A DNA stretch of 64,000 nucleotides from the NCBI GenBank assembly GCA_025084515.1, contig JAJAGP010000562.1, positions 1 to 64,000 on the forward strand, given 5' to 3'. Shown in pieces: positions 9,690 through 20,044 of the stretch. The stretch's first letter is position 1. Every line of letters starts with the position of its first letter. The stretch comes from Ancistrus triradiatus. Taxonomy: Eukaryota > Chordata > Actinopteri > Siluriformes > Loricariidae. The notes under the pieces are model-generated. The model saw only the letters and a program-made list of their open reading frames with translations, was not told the DNA's origin and did not search any database. Position numbers and translations under genes: made by a program.

Positions 9690-10021
9690 CGACTTTCAAT
9701 ATGACATATTAATAGGTGTCTGCTTCCAACATGGCAGTTTAACTTTCTGCCCTGCTGTCCTAAACAAAGTCCATAGAGAATTGTGTTGCCAACTGGCTTG
9801 CACACAACCTTGACCACAACTCCATCAGACACCTTGAAAATGTACTGTAATGCCAAAAGTGAGCCAGGAATATTGTTTAACAACAGAAGCTGACCTCACA
9901 GTCATGTTCCAAAATCTAGTGAAAGCCTTGGCTTTTGCAGCAGCAAAGGCAGGGGGCCATACTGATACCCATGTTTTGGATGTAATTTCTGGGGTGTCCA
10001 CAAACTTTTGTTACAGTGTAA
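9690..10021 (+). mobile_element. Tc1-F transposon, 3' fragment
   Basis: Recognised from ACCACAACTCCATCAGACAC (matching a DLNPIKH-type third catalytic block), CTGTAATGCCAAAAGTGAGC, CAAAATCTAGTGAAAGCC and GCAGCAAAGGCAGGGGGCC, then a 3' terminus GGGGTGTCCACAAACTTTTG ending in CAGTGTA. Family recall: Tc1 elements whose ends read GGTGTCCACAAACTTTTGGC. It has no open frame and starts only about 25 bp after the Tc1-E fragment. Confidence 0.7.
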
Positions 10022-11043
10022 AAGCTAAAGCACCCAGAGTTTAATTTGGCCAATATTTGAGCATAATAATGGAAATAATGAAATAATAAACAATAAAAAA
10101 ACAGAACATTTTAGGCTCATTTCTGTCAGAATGAAAGCAGATGGTGTTGACAACCCATGGTTAACAGCCGTTCAGAAGGCCTAAATAAAACATTAAATTG
10201 TGGCCGAGGTGAACCAAGTGGTGGCAGACAACCCCGTTTGACTGACACTTTTCATTACGTGTCAGTGACCCAAATCATTCTCTCTGCAGTAGTTTGCAAT
10301 TTGTAAGTAAATAACCTTTATTATAATGGGAAACTATTTGTGGAACTTCTTGTTTTGGAAATTATCCCAAAGACAAGATTTGAGGTGTAAAATATAATGT
10401 GCTAATATCAAGACTGTGCATTAAATGTGTCCCAGAGTGCAATGTGTGATCTCATACACAGAAAATACGTCTGAATACACTGCAATATCTAAGCCGTTAC
10501 TGCCTTGAGCCTGGGGATGTTATGAAAATATATTCTCAGATGCCAGAACACCTAGATTAGAAACGATTTGTATGTATGGTATAATTGAGCCAAAAAACAA
10601 TCCAATGCTTTTATGAGTTGAGTTTTTCACACCTGCCAACACAGACCTGTAGGAATCTGATGAAGGGAGTACTATAAATGGATAACTTGATGATAAGGAG
10701 CAAATACGGCATCAGCTGCACAAAGTGGCTACAGGCAAAAAAACAACCCAGGGGTGGCGATTAAATAAAGCCTTGACCTCAAATCACAGCTGTGCCACAA
10801 GCAGTCTAAAACTGGCGGCCCCAGTACCACTGGGAAGAAAAGGTGGGAGACTTCAGTCTATATCCCCTCTGCTCTCTGTAATTCCTATGAGTCTGATATG
10901 TTATCAACTATTTCTAGATAACTGGTCTCAGTTTGCATATGTTGTTAACCCAAATCTGGTCATTTTAGAAAGAAAATACAAGCATCCATTATTTAGATTA
11001 GAATTTAGTGTTCGATAGGAAATCATATACTCAGAGGCACCTT
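10022..11043. other. Stretch with no recognised gene
   Basis: AT-rich sequence with no recognised exon, RNA gene or repeat. Confidence 0.4.
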
Positions 11044-11545
11044 CAGTGGGGCCAAAAAGTATTTAGTCAGCCACTGATTGTCCGAGTTCTCCTACTTAGA
11101 AAGATGAGAGAGGTCTGTAATGTTCATCATAGGTACACTTCAACTATGAGAGGCAAAATGAGGGGGAAAAAATCCAGGAAATCACATTTTAGGATTTTTG
11201 AAGAATTTAATTGTAAATTATGGTGGAAAATAAATATTTGGTCACCCACAAACTAGCAAGATTTCTGGCTCTCACATACCTGTAACTTCTTTAAGAAGCT
11301 CTTCTGTCCTCCACTCGTTACCTGTATTAATGGCACCTGTTTGATCTCATTATCTGTATAAAAGACACCTGTCCACAGAGTCAAACAGTCAGACTCCAAA
11401 CCCAACCATGGCCAAGACCAAAGAGCTGTCAAGGGACACCAGAAAGGAAATTGTAGACCTGCAGCAGGCTGGGAAGAGTGAATCGACAACAGGCAAGCAG
11501 GCTGGTGTGAATAAATCAACTGTGGGAGCAATTGTAAGAAAATGG
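11044..11545 (+). mobile_element. Tc1-A transposon, 5' end only
   Basis: It begins CAGTGGGGCCAAAAAGTATT and keeps the inner repeat (AATAAATATTTGGTCACCC), leader and transposase start. It breaks inside the HTH at about 11545, after which the sequence no longer matches other copies. The left flank is TT rather than TA. Confidence 0.85.
11408..11545 (+). pseudogene. Tc1-A transposase, N-terminal fragment
   Basis: The frame opens MAKTKELSRDTRKEIVDLQQ, then a helix-turn-helix ending in AGVNKSTVGAIVRKW. It is an intact DNA-binding half-domain of about 46 codons. The following residues (RGNMREIETKE) do not match the family and come from the junction sequence. No catalytic domain remains. Confidence 0.85.
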
Positions 11546-11661
11546 AGGGGAAATATGCGGGAAATAGAAACAAAGGAAACCAGCAAAATCTTGAATGGGA
11601 AAACATTTCAGCTTTGTGCTGTAGGGAACAAAAATACTTATTTTATAACAATACAGTCTAC

Positions 11662-11810
11662 TCACGATTCGATTCAATTCACGATACTGAGTTCGCAATC
11701 CAAGTTTCTCACGATTATTGATTTTACATTTAATAAATGACATTCCTTTTTATTTCTGAAATGTAATCAATGCAAAGCAATGCACATTTTAAACAAAAAC
11801 AAATATTCCC
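11662..11810 (-). mobile_element. hAT-type element fragment (as at 7924)
   Basis: It matches the reverse complement of the right half of the 7924-8459 element: CACGATTCGATTCAATTCAC, ACGATACTGAG, ACGATTATTGATTTTACATT, then GACATTCCTTTTTATTTCTG and CAATGCACATTTTAAAC. The terminus itself is missing. It lies about 115 bp after the Tc1-A break. Confidence 0.7.
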
Positions 11811-11970
11811 CTGCAATTAGAAGAAATTACTAGAATTCAAAAGGAGTCTCACTAGTCGGGTTTCCAACCAAGCGTTTCGCAAATGTTATGAGCATTTACA
11901 AAATTTTGGCAGAAAAATTAGAATTAGGTTGCATTTCCATCATGACAGTTATGCAAAGAAACTTTCACCA
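11811..11970. other. Possible MITE-like sequence
   Basis: GGGTTTCCAACCAAGCG and TTGCATTTCCATCATGAC resemble a fish repeat type with TTTCCATC ends and AT-rich TTTACAAAATTTTGGC interior. The boundaries are unclear. Confidence 0.3.
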
Positions 11971-12029
11971 AGAGGCCCAGCCATGCATACAGTATTTCAC
12001 CTGCCGGTAAGAAAAGGGGGGTGTGTGTG
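11971..12029 (+). repeat. 57-bp inverted duplication, copy 1
   Basis: AGAGGCCCAGCCATGCATAC, then ATTTCACCTGCCGGTAAG and AAAAGGGGGGTGTGTGTG. The reverse complement of 15271-15327 is the same apart from one substitution (T/A) and a 2-base G-run difference. Flanking sequences on both sides are unrelated. Confidence 0.85.
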
Positions 12030-12445
12030 TCATTTTGTGATATTTGGGTGTGTTTTAAAATTTTGGAGTTTTTTTTCATTCAGATTTTTCAAAATTCAAA
12101 AAACCGTGGCGGATGAAAAACGATGAAAAGCCTACTACTGAGAAAAGGATATGCTTCCTGTGTAAAACAAAGGGTTGGACCAGAGGTTGGACCAGAGGGT
12201 GTTCAAAAATGGAATTTCATTCAATGAAATTGAATGAATCAAGAATGCATAATCCAACTGGACGACGCTTTATCCCACAACAGACATCGTCCTGTTTTTG
12301 CACTGCGATGCAATTCATTTTTGTCATTTGCAGTCCAGCCCTTTAAAAGCACCAGCTGCTACTGAAGTACATGCATGCTAGTTCCGAGAAGTAGTAGCTG
12401 GTCATAAATGCACTCTTGAAATGTGGAAATAAGGACAGCTATGTA
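12030..12445. other. Stretch with no recognised gene; 13-bp tandem
   Basis: Includes two tandem copies of GGTTGGACCAGAG at about 12174-12199. A palindromic TTTCATTCAATGAAA is present at about 12213-12227. Nothing else was recognised. Confidence 0.4.
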
Positions 12446-12670
12446 CAGAATTGTGCAAAAGTCTTAGACACCCTAGATTTTTAACATTTAATATTTTTTA
12501 AATATTTTTTGCATAGTGTATCATTCTAAAGCTTTCCAAATATTCGTTTTACACAAAGATTAATTGTTTAAATAAAACATTAAGCAATTTTCAGACTCAA
12601 AAAAACTATGACAAAAACCTACCAGCTAATAACTTTACCACTGTGCAACTAAATGAATTTGCACAGTTCT
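12446..12670. mobile_element. Short Tc1-type MITE
   Basis: The left end is CAGAATTGTGCAAAAGTCTT after a TA. The right end, read on the minus strand, is AGAACTGTGCAAATTCATTT. Ends with GTGCAAAAGTCTTAG resemble Tc1-C termini (CAGTACTGTGCTAAAGTCTT). It is about 225 bp with no coding content. Confidence 0.6.
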
Positions 12671-13645
12671 AGTGGGTGGTTGCGTAAAATATTAACTTGA
12701 CTTCAATTTTACAGTTCCCTGTGGAAAAGGTCATGCTTGTTCCTCTTAATAGTATTTTAGTCATTTTCACAAAATTTCTGTTTTATGGCGTATTTGCTTT
12801 AAATACGTATTCTATACCTGAAAAAGTAGCAAAATGGTGGTCATTCAGTAACATCAGATGAAATATGCAAACTAAAAAAGACTTTTACATCCTAAACTCC
12901 CTTAACACAGCACCCCAGTGTTTACCATCACTGTAGCCTTCAGGTCAGATTCACTAGCTGTTTGAAATAATTTTAGTGCACAAGTGATATGGTATGAACT
13001 CTCCCTGGATGGATCTAATTGCAGCTGCGGGTAGCATCTGAAGTGGAGGCCATTTGAAGTGATCAGTTGAGCGGTGTGGTGTGAATGAGCCACTCATCCT
13101 GACAAAAAGAGAGCGAGTGCTAGCGCTAGGCAGTGGTCAGGCCCTTCGACAGCTTTCTGGTCCCGCTCTACAGACCCACATTTCAGGCTCCAGTGCTTTT
13201 AAAGCACTCTGTGGCGAAGACCGGCTGAAGTGGGCCACGGATGCAAACTGCTCTTCAAATGCAGTATTTACAATCAGGCCTCGTTACGTTTCCGGAAGAG
13301 CAGCCCTTTTCAGCCTCACAGTCCACAGGTCAAATATAATCAAATTGAATCAGCGGCTTAAAAGAAGAGTTCAGATCTTGACCCCTCTGATCACACTACG
13401 CAGAACCCTGATACAGGCTTTAAATGAATGCTGCCTTCGTTCTCTTGATTTTTCTCTTTTACCGACTTGCTAAGTCATAATTAAAGAGTGAACCACTGAG
13501 GCTAAGGCTGGTTATCTAGTCTAATTTATGTTAATTACAATTTCCTGTTTTAATTCGGTTTCTATGGCCTAACAGATGAGGGAGAGCAGAATTTTTAAAA
13601 CGTTAGCTGTCTCAAGGAAAAAATAAGAATTAGCTGCCACTGCCA
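12671..13645. other. Stretch with no recognised gene
   Basis: A 130-codon open frame at 13081-13473 exists but has no recognisable domain, no splice context and no repeat of its sequence, so it is not called. No transposon was recognised. Confidence 0.4.
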
Positions 13646-14148
13646 AAAGCCGCATTTCACACCGAACAGTTCTAGGAACTCCCTCCTCCCTGCGGAGCTC
13701 CCCTGAGAACTACGTTTGTTCCAGGGCTTTTTTGATTTGCATTCGCACCACCAGTAGGAACACCGCATGACGCTGAAGTGACGTACACCATTTCTCTTAT
13801 ACGACTCAAGATCATGTTGCACCTCCTGCATTCCATACAATCTCAGTAAAGCCTGGACTTTGCACTGGCAGCACATTTGCCTGTTTTTATTTCCTATTTT
13901 TAGCACGAAGATCTGATGTATATACCTCTACTGGTGTACAAGTATATTTAAAACTAGCAACTGCCCTCACCTGTGTCCGTCAAGCAGGGTCAAGCAGGGT
14001 TCCTATGCGGTGAGAAGACCCCACCTATACACAGCATTCTAAGAACTACAATCGTTCCCAGTTCCTGCGATTGGAATATGATGGAAAGGGGCCAGTTCTC
14101 AGTTCTAAGAACTATGAAAAAGTTCCTCCGGTGCGAAAGAGCCCGAGG
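13646..14148. mobile_element. Candidate non-autonomous hAT/Harbinger-like MITE
   Basis: The left end AAGCCGCATTTCACACCG and the right end on the minus strand GGCTCTTTCGCACCGGAGG are inverted-repeat-like. Each is followed by GAACT(T) motifs (AGTTCTAGGAACT; AGTTCTAAGAACT). Ends with TTTCACACCG and GAACT blocks are typical of fish MITEs. No clear target duplication was found, so the class is undecided. Confidence 0.5.
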
Positions 14149-15270
14149 AGGGTAAAAGTTAGGAGTAGGTCAGAAGCTTTGGTATTGGAATGGTTTCTAT
14201 TTTCATGTTTCTAGCAGTGCTGTGCCTGGGAAGAGTGACCGGGGCTCCAGTGTCTAGTGCTAGATAGGGTCACTATTGCAGTGCCAGGTGGTGATCCCCC
14301 ACCAAGACTACCCTCCCTCAAGACAGTGAACCGTTTCCAGTTTCAATGCTCAGCCTGGCCAGAAGGACCTGCCAGGCTTCAAATTCAGGTCCCTGCAGTG
14401 GTGGGCCACCCGAGTACCTAGTCTCTAAAGTTCCCACCTGTAATTACTTCATATAGCACATGAACACATCATGAAACATCTCTCTGGCTTACATTTGTAA
14501 ATCCAGCAAGGGTAGAAGTTGAGATGCAAACGGTACAATATTTACAGTTTAACATTTACATCATGTTTACCACCAGTTTGGATATTAAGCAGTAAGACAA
14601 GCCATTTCCCCACACATGTTTAATATTTACTTCGATGCCATTCAGCAGGTATTGGTCTTTAGAACTCCACGTTGCCATGATTTGCTTAGCAACAAAGTAA
14701 CCCTGCTTGTGAATTATTGGGAACTGCAGGCAGTGTGAGATTGGGGTTTTGTCTGCATCAACATGCCAACATTTCTCAGTACAGCCGTGAAATAAATGCT
14801 TCCTTTGCATTCGGTCTGACGCCAGCCGATTCAGCAGCAAGAGCCCCCCTGTACTGAGCTGCTATCTGATTCACTGACCTTCACTCCTGCTCATGCCTTG
14901 CAAATGTAATCAAGTGCAGCTCATTTCCACTCCTTCTCCACACTTACAGCACAGCGGAGAGCAGAATGGCACAAACGTGCATCTAGCTGACATACATCAC
15001 CTCACCCTCTAACATATGTGGCAGGCCACTTCATATAAGAGTCAGAAAGAGAAAGAGGGCAGGGACCCAGCTTACAGCCATAAAGAACTACACATTCAGG
15101 TGGAGTAGGGCAACGTGACCCTCTTTCTTCTCTTCTTTCTACCTATACTTTCAAAGGGAAAGGGCAGAGAGAGCAGGCTACCCGGGTTTTACTCTAGAAT
15201 GCAGGTACTTGGATCATTTGGAGACAGTTCACACAAGAAAAGCAGGCCATGCTCTACACACGCGTGCGTG
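14149..15270. other. Mostly unassigned; possible repeat at 14236-14416
   Basis: About 14236-14416 is G+C-richer and ends GGCTTCAAATTCAGGTCCC followed by GGGCCACCCGAGTACC, which has the look of a decayed interspersed repeat, but no other copy lies in the window. Nothing coding was recognised. Confidence 0.3.
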
Positions 15271-15327
15271 CACACACACCCCTTTTCTTACCGGCAGGTG
15301 AAATTCTGTATGCATGGCTGGGCCTCT
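15271..15327 (-). repeat. 57-bp inverted duplication, copy 2
   Basis: Reverse-complement partner of 11971-12029. Here the outer side of the GT run continues into CGCGTGCGTG, while the other side runs into an X-box-like motif. Confidence 0.85.
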
Positions 15328-15341
15328 CGGCTGCAGCGGTA

Positions 15342-15354
15342 GTTGCTAGGCAAC
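15342..15354. promoter_or_regulatory. RFX/X-box-like palindrome
   Basis: GTTGCTAGGCAAC is a perfect 5-bp inverted repeat (GTTGC/GCAAC) and fits the X-box form RYYNYY-N-RRNRAC recognised by RFX factors. It is a motif match only; no gene is visible beside it. Confidence 0.4.
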
Positions 15355-16352
15355 AGCAGAGGGGGGCTGACATTAGGAAAAGCAAATTGACCACAGGAGG
15401 GCTAATCTAGCATGAAACAGCAGCTGGCCAGCCATCCTCCATTACTGGCCAGGACCGGGAGGCAAGGGGTATAGTCATGCAGTCTCCAGCACGCTAGCAG
15501 CCCTGCAGGAGCGTATGGATCAGGAGCCCTATTGAACCCACAGCATCTGTGCTACACCCAGATTGAGAAGATCTACATTCCATGCTACTGTACACCTGCA
15601 AGTCCCATGTCATCAACTTCAATTCTAGAAATCCACACATCCACCTGCTGGATTTGGTCTTGTTTAGTTGGACCAGTTGTAAGATCTAGGGTCACTGCTG
15701 ATTGTCATCACTTCTAGAACCTGAGCCAAATTCAAATGTTTTGAAGGAAATTTAGTTATTTGGTAACACTAGCTTCCAGCTGTGGATGGCTTTTTAAACC
15801 ACTTTTCGCTATTAACATAAGAGCTTGTACTCGGATGGTCCAGTAGTCCATTACGCAAACAAAAGTACCAACACAAAACACACTCAGCAAACCTTAGTGG
15901 AATAATTCTAACGACAAAAAAGAAGAAGAAGAAGAAAACACCAACAGAATGCAAGACATTTTAGATGGTGTCAAATTACAGTCTGAAAGACATGGTGCCA
16001 TTTCAGGTGGTTGCAACTTTTGAATACTTTAGACCCAAGATATACACTGCCAAAATATAGTCTAATTACAGTTACTGATAACAACCCAAAAAATATCAAA
16101 ATATAATTTTTTGTAAATATAACTCACCCGTAGTCCACCCTAACCCTAACTTTACATTTAAATTGAGTTTTTTGGCAGATCCGGAGACACTCATACAAGT
16201 TATAATCCAACCCAAATGTACATTAATGGCCTTAGGTCAAAAGTTGGCCCAAAAGTGACGCCTTGGTAGTGCTAAGACTTGAACACTGGACCTTCTGGTC
16301 ACAGTTTCACACAAACTGTCTTGGGTTGTGTTCATATTCAGTATAACAACTA
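15355..16352. other. Stretch with no recognised gene; (GAA)n
   Basis: Contains an AAGAAGAAGAAGAAG run near 15919-15935. At 16150-16300 TTTGGCAGATC and GAACACTGGACCTTCTGGTC recall parts of the SINE seen elsewhere, in weak form. No exon was recognised. Confidence 0.35.
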
Positions 16353-17458
16353 CAGTGGGGCAAAAAGTATGTTAGTCAGCCACTGATTGTTGCAAGTTCT
16401 CCTACTTAAAAAGAAATGAGAGAGGTCTGTAATTTTCATCATAGGTACACTTCAACTATGAGAGACAAAATGAGAAAAAAAAATCCAGGAAATCACATTG
16501 TAGGATTTTTAAAGAATTTAATTGTAAATTATGGTGGAAAATAAGTATTTGGTCAATAACAAACGTTCAACTCAATACTTTGTAACATAACCTTTGTTGG
16601 CAATGACAGAGGTCAAACGTTTCCTGTAAGTCTTCACCAGGTTTACACACACTGTAGCTGGTATTTTGGCCCATTCCTAAATGCAGATCTCCTTTAGAGC
16701 AGTGATGTTTTGGGGCAACACGGACTTTCAACTCCTTCCACAAATTTTCTATGGGGCTGAGGTCTGGAGACTGGCTTGGCCACTCCAGGGCCTTGAAATT
16801 CTTTTCACAGAGCCACTCCTTTGTTGCCCGAGCGGTGTGTTTGGGATCATTGTCATGCTGGAAGACCCAGCCACGTTCCATCTTCAATACTCTCACTGAT
16901 GGAAGGAGGTTTGCTTAAAATCTCAACGATACATGGGCCCCGTTCATTCTCCCTTAACACAGATCTGCTCCCACAGTGATTTATTCACAGCAAACCTGCT
17001 TGCCTACTGTAGATTCACCTCTTTCCAGCCTGATGCAGGTCTACACTTTTGTTCCTGGTGTCCTTTGAAAGCTCTTTGGTCTTGGCCATGGTTGAGTTTG
17101 GAGTCTTACTGTTTTGACTCTGTGGACAGGTGTCTTTTATACAGATAACGAGGTTCAAAAGGTGTCATAATACAGGTAACGAGTGGAGGACGCAAGAAGA
17201 TCTTCTTAAAGAAAGATGTTACAGATCTGTGAGAGCCAGAAATCCTGCTTGTTTTTGGGTGACCAAATACTTATTTTCCACCATGATTTACAATTAAATT
17301 CTTTAAAAATCCTACAATGTGATTTCCTGGATTTTTTTTTCTCATTTTGTCTCTCATAGCTGAAGTGTACCTATGATGAAAACTACAGACCTCTCTCATC
17401 TTTCTAAGTAGGAGAACTCGCACAATCAGTGGCTGACTAATACTTTTTTGCCCCACTG
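16353..17458 (-). mobile_element. Tc1-A internal-deletion derivative with both ends
   Basis: Both termini are present: CAGTGGGGCAAAAAGTATG on the left and TTTTTGCCCCACTG on the right, each beside TA. At 1106 bp it is about 430 bp shorter than the 49140 copy. The middle of the transposase gene is missing, joining the third quarter directly to the HTH. With both ends intact it could in principle be moved by a transposase in trans. Confidence 0.9.
16572..17089 (-). pseudogene. Tc1-A transposase with central deletion
   Basis: The start codon is the complement of CAT at 17087-17089. Only part of the HTH region remains before a junction near 16945-16970, where GGGGCCATGTATCG-type core sequence abuts HTH sequence. 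The C-terminal half is well kept: MERGWVFQHDNDPKHTARAT with the second catalytic D, and WPSQSPDLSPIENLWKELK with the catalytic E. A frameshift after KVRVAPKHHCS alters the tail. The first catalytic D (WSDET) was removed by the deletion, so no activity is expected. Confidence 0.9.
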
Positions 17459-17488
17459 TAGGTCAAATAACATGTATTGAGTGTGGTT

Positions 17489-18095
17489 GCATGCACTTAT
17501 TAATCCGACCATAAGTTTTGCAGTTATCTGATTATTCAAGTGGTCATGTAAACAGTATACTCTGATTTCTTAGTTCGGAGTCTAAAAAGGTCTAGAAATC
17601 ACATTAAGATACCCGATAAAGAGAACTGGATCAGATTTCTTACTGTATGCATTTCCTTACTGTTTTTAACCAGTTTTCTCAGTTTGCGAATGAACACTAC
17701 ATAACAGACAGAATGTACAGCTGTCCCGGAAGTAGCTAGCAGCCTCAAATCCGGCTGCCAAGACTACTTATTTTAAGATACCTTTGCTTCTTTTGGGCAA
17801 AGGTTTCCTTAGACCTGATTGCTCGTTTCCCTTGTGGGATCTGGCAACCCTGGAATTAAATGCAGCATCCATGAAATGGTTACCAAAAACAATTTGAGGA
17901 CACTGAAACCAAAGTAGTAACATGCTCGAGGAAATGAAGAAATTTCATTATTTAATTTATTGGAAAGGTTGTGGTTTTACGTAACACCTTATGGCTGGTT
18001 GCAAAGTAGAAATTTGATTACGCCGGACATGTAAACACGGAGATAAAACCCGAGATCCCATTATATGATACTGATTACTACAAGTGCATATGTAC
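17489..18095. mobile_element. Unnamed MITE, copy 1
   Basis: Begins TGCATGCACTTATTAATCCG. Its right end on the minus strand is GTACATATGCACTTGTAGT. It shares interior blocks with the element at 19166: CAAGTGGTCATGTAAACAG, GCAGTTATCTGATTATTCAA (GCAGTTACCCGAGTACTCAA there), CTGGTTGCAAAGTAGAAAT and CATGTAAACACG. No coding sequence. It lies about 30 bp after Tc1-A. Confidence 0.6.
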
Positions 18096-19165
18096 ACTCA
18101 TGGATGACAAAATCTGCAGGTATTGGCATACAAGTGGATGTTAAAATGCACTCAGAGTTACAAACTTCTTTGCTCGTTACTTTCTGTGTTTGTACTGCGA
18201 TTGTTGAGATGTTGACCTAAACGAAAAGCGGACCTCAAAAAGCACGAAGCTGCTTGATGACATCTCTACATAAACAGTGTGTGTCACTGGGAAGTGGAGG
18301 CTGGCAGACCAGTGGAGTGCAATCAAGTTGTGTCTAGGTCTATTCGGCCTAGCAGTGGAGAGCACAGCAGTGCCCAGTCATTCTGCCTGATGATTGACGT
18401 CGTGAACGCCTTAATGATGCTAACGGCATCTGTCTGGCAGATTGGTGTCTGGTGCCCAGAATGACTCTTCTGGGTAGTGGGGAGAAGGGGGTGGGCGGAA
18501 GAGGCCTGAGAGAAGACAAGAGACATGAATCTGACTGACTGTGAGAGGTTAAGTCAAGGACAAACAGGGCTGAAAATCAGCCAAAGTGTTGCAAGCTGTA
18601 GGGCAGACTGCAAATGATAGAGATATTGTACAACATGTTGAGGGTGCTGCACTATGAGTCTTAGACAGCCCACAGTTCAGCAGTTCATGGAGTGGGCAGG
18701 AGAGAGAGGCCAGGAGAAAGAGAGAGAACTCTAGGAGAGAGCTGTGTGAACCATGACTGGCTCTAATGAGAGCCTAGCTTTACCTCCATGACAAAACAAC
18801 TCACTGTAATGATGTGGTGGGCTTCCCTGCCTGCTGCTGCTGGGTAGGGGGTCTCCATCCAGTCAACACACTGCCCATATAATCACATATCATCACATGC
18901 ACTCACCACGGCCTAACAAAACACCCCAATCAACCACCCATTACCTTGATTAAAGGCCACTGTAGCTGCATTACATTGTCTCTCTGTTCCTTATCAACTC
19001 GACTTCTCACAAGCCATAATTACTGTACTAGCAGGAGCTTTAAGGACCGGCACCCCAAGGGATATAATGTGTACGCAAAGGCCTTAGGGTTTGAATGAGA
19101 GCATTGTACTTAAAATTGAAGCAGAAAATAAACTTTTCTTGTCTTTATGCATATCAAGTACACAT
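18096..19165. other. Stretch with no recognised gene
   Basis: No repeat, RNA gene or exon was recognised. Purine-rich GAGAGAGAGG words occur around 18700-18740. Confidence 0.4.
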
Positions 19166-19703
19166 ACATGGACTTAATAATCCCATCATAATTGGATTTC
19201 TGCAGTTACCCGAGTACTCAAGTGGTCATGTAAACAGAATACTCAAATCAGAGCAGGACATCCAATGGAGAGAGCAGGATTTTTACTCGGTAATCAGATT
19301 TCACTCATTTCCATTTAACCCATTCCTCCAATTTCAGTCTGGATTCAGGTTTTTGGCTTTTTGGTTTTTTTTTTTTATTGATCTGTAGCATATTTTTCAA
19401 GCGAGATCTGTCAACCCTGGAATTAAACAACATGGAAACAAACAAAGCGAAAGTGCTACTGAATACTTTTGAGGTGACTCTAAACAATAAATTCTTAATT
19501 TCCTTGAGCATTTCAATTATTCAAGTTTGAAGTTCACATCCTTCTGTGAGATTATTGGCTGGCTGCAAAGTAGAAATCCGATTATGGCCTGAGTCATGTA
19601 CATCTGGATCTCTCCCAATTATCTGATTGCGTCAGTATATTCTTTGATCGTATTAAAGACAAAATCTGATTTTCTGCCGTTATTGGATTATTAAGTGCAT
19701 GTA
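19166..19703. mobile_element. Unnamed MITE, copy 2
   Basis: The left end is ACATGGACTTAATAATCC. The right end on the minus strand is ACATGCACTTAATAATCC, one mismatch in 18, giving a clear terminal inverted repeat. It shares interior blocks with 17489-18095. No target duplication was resolved and there is no transposase. Confidence 0.7.
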
Positions 19704-20044
19704 AATGCATTGTTCATCACAGTCTTGGATAAACAAGACCTATGACGCTTTATATTTATTAACCTGTATCATCACATGTAGTAACAACGATTCCATCTGC
19801 TGATACTTGTGTGATGGTGAAGAGAATAAAATGATTCTGCAATTTGTTGTGTGGATCCTCTTTAGCTCAAGCCACAACTTCTTAATGGGGTCTTTATTCT
19901 GACTTGGTCATTCCAAAACAAAAATTTATTTGAACTGAAATTTTTATATGAATTTTTATTCATCAACAAAATCACTGCTGTTGATTCACTGCATTTTGGG
20001 TCTTTATTGTCACATTAAGCTTGCAATGAAGCTAAGGTCTCCTA
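19704..20044. other. Possible fragment of another Tc1 family
   Basis: AGCTCAAGCCACAACTTCTT, AATGGGGTCTTTATTCTGAC and TTGGTCATTCCAAAAC (19866-19919) read like the antisense of the PIE catalytic block of a Tc1 transposase, but the segment is about 110 bp and weak. Confidence 0.35.

Noticed and set aside
13081..13473. 130-codon open frame on the + strand
   Set aside because: No recognisable domain, no splice-site or promoter context, and composition like the surrounding non-coding DNA.
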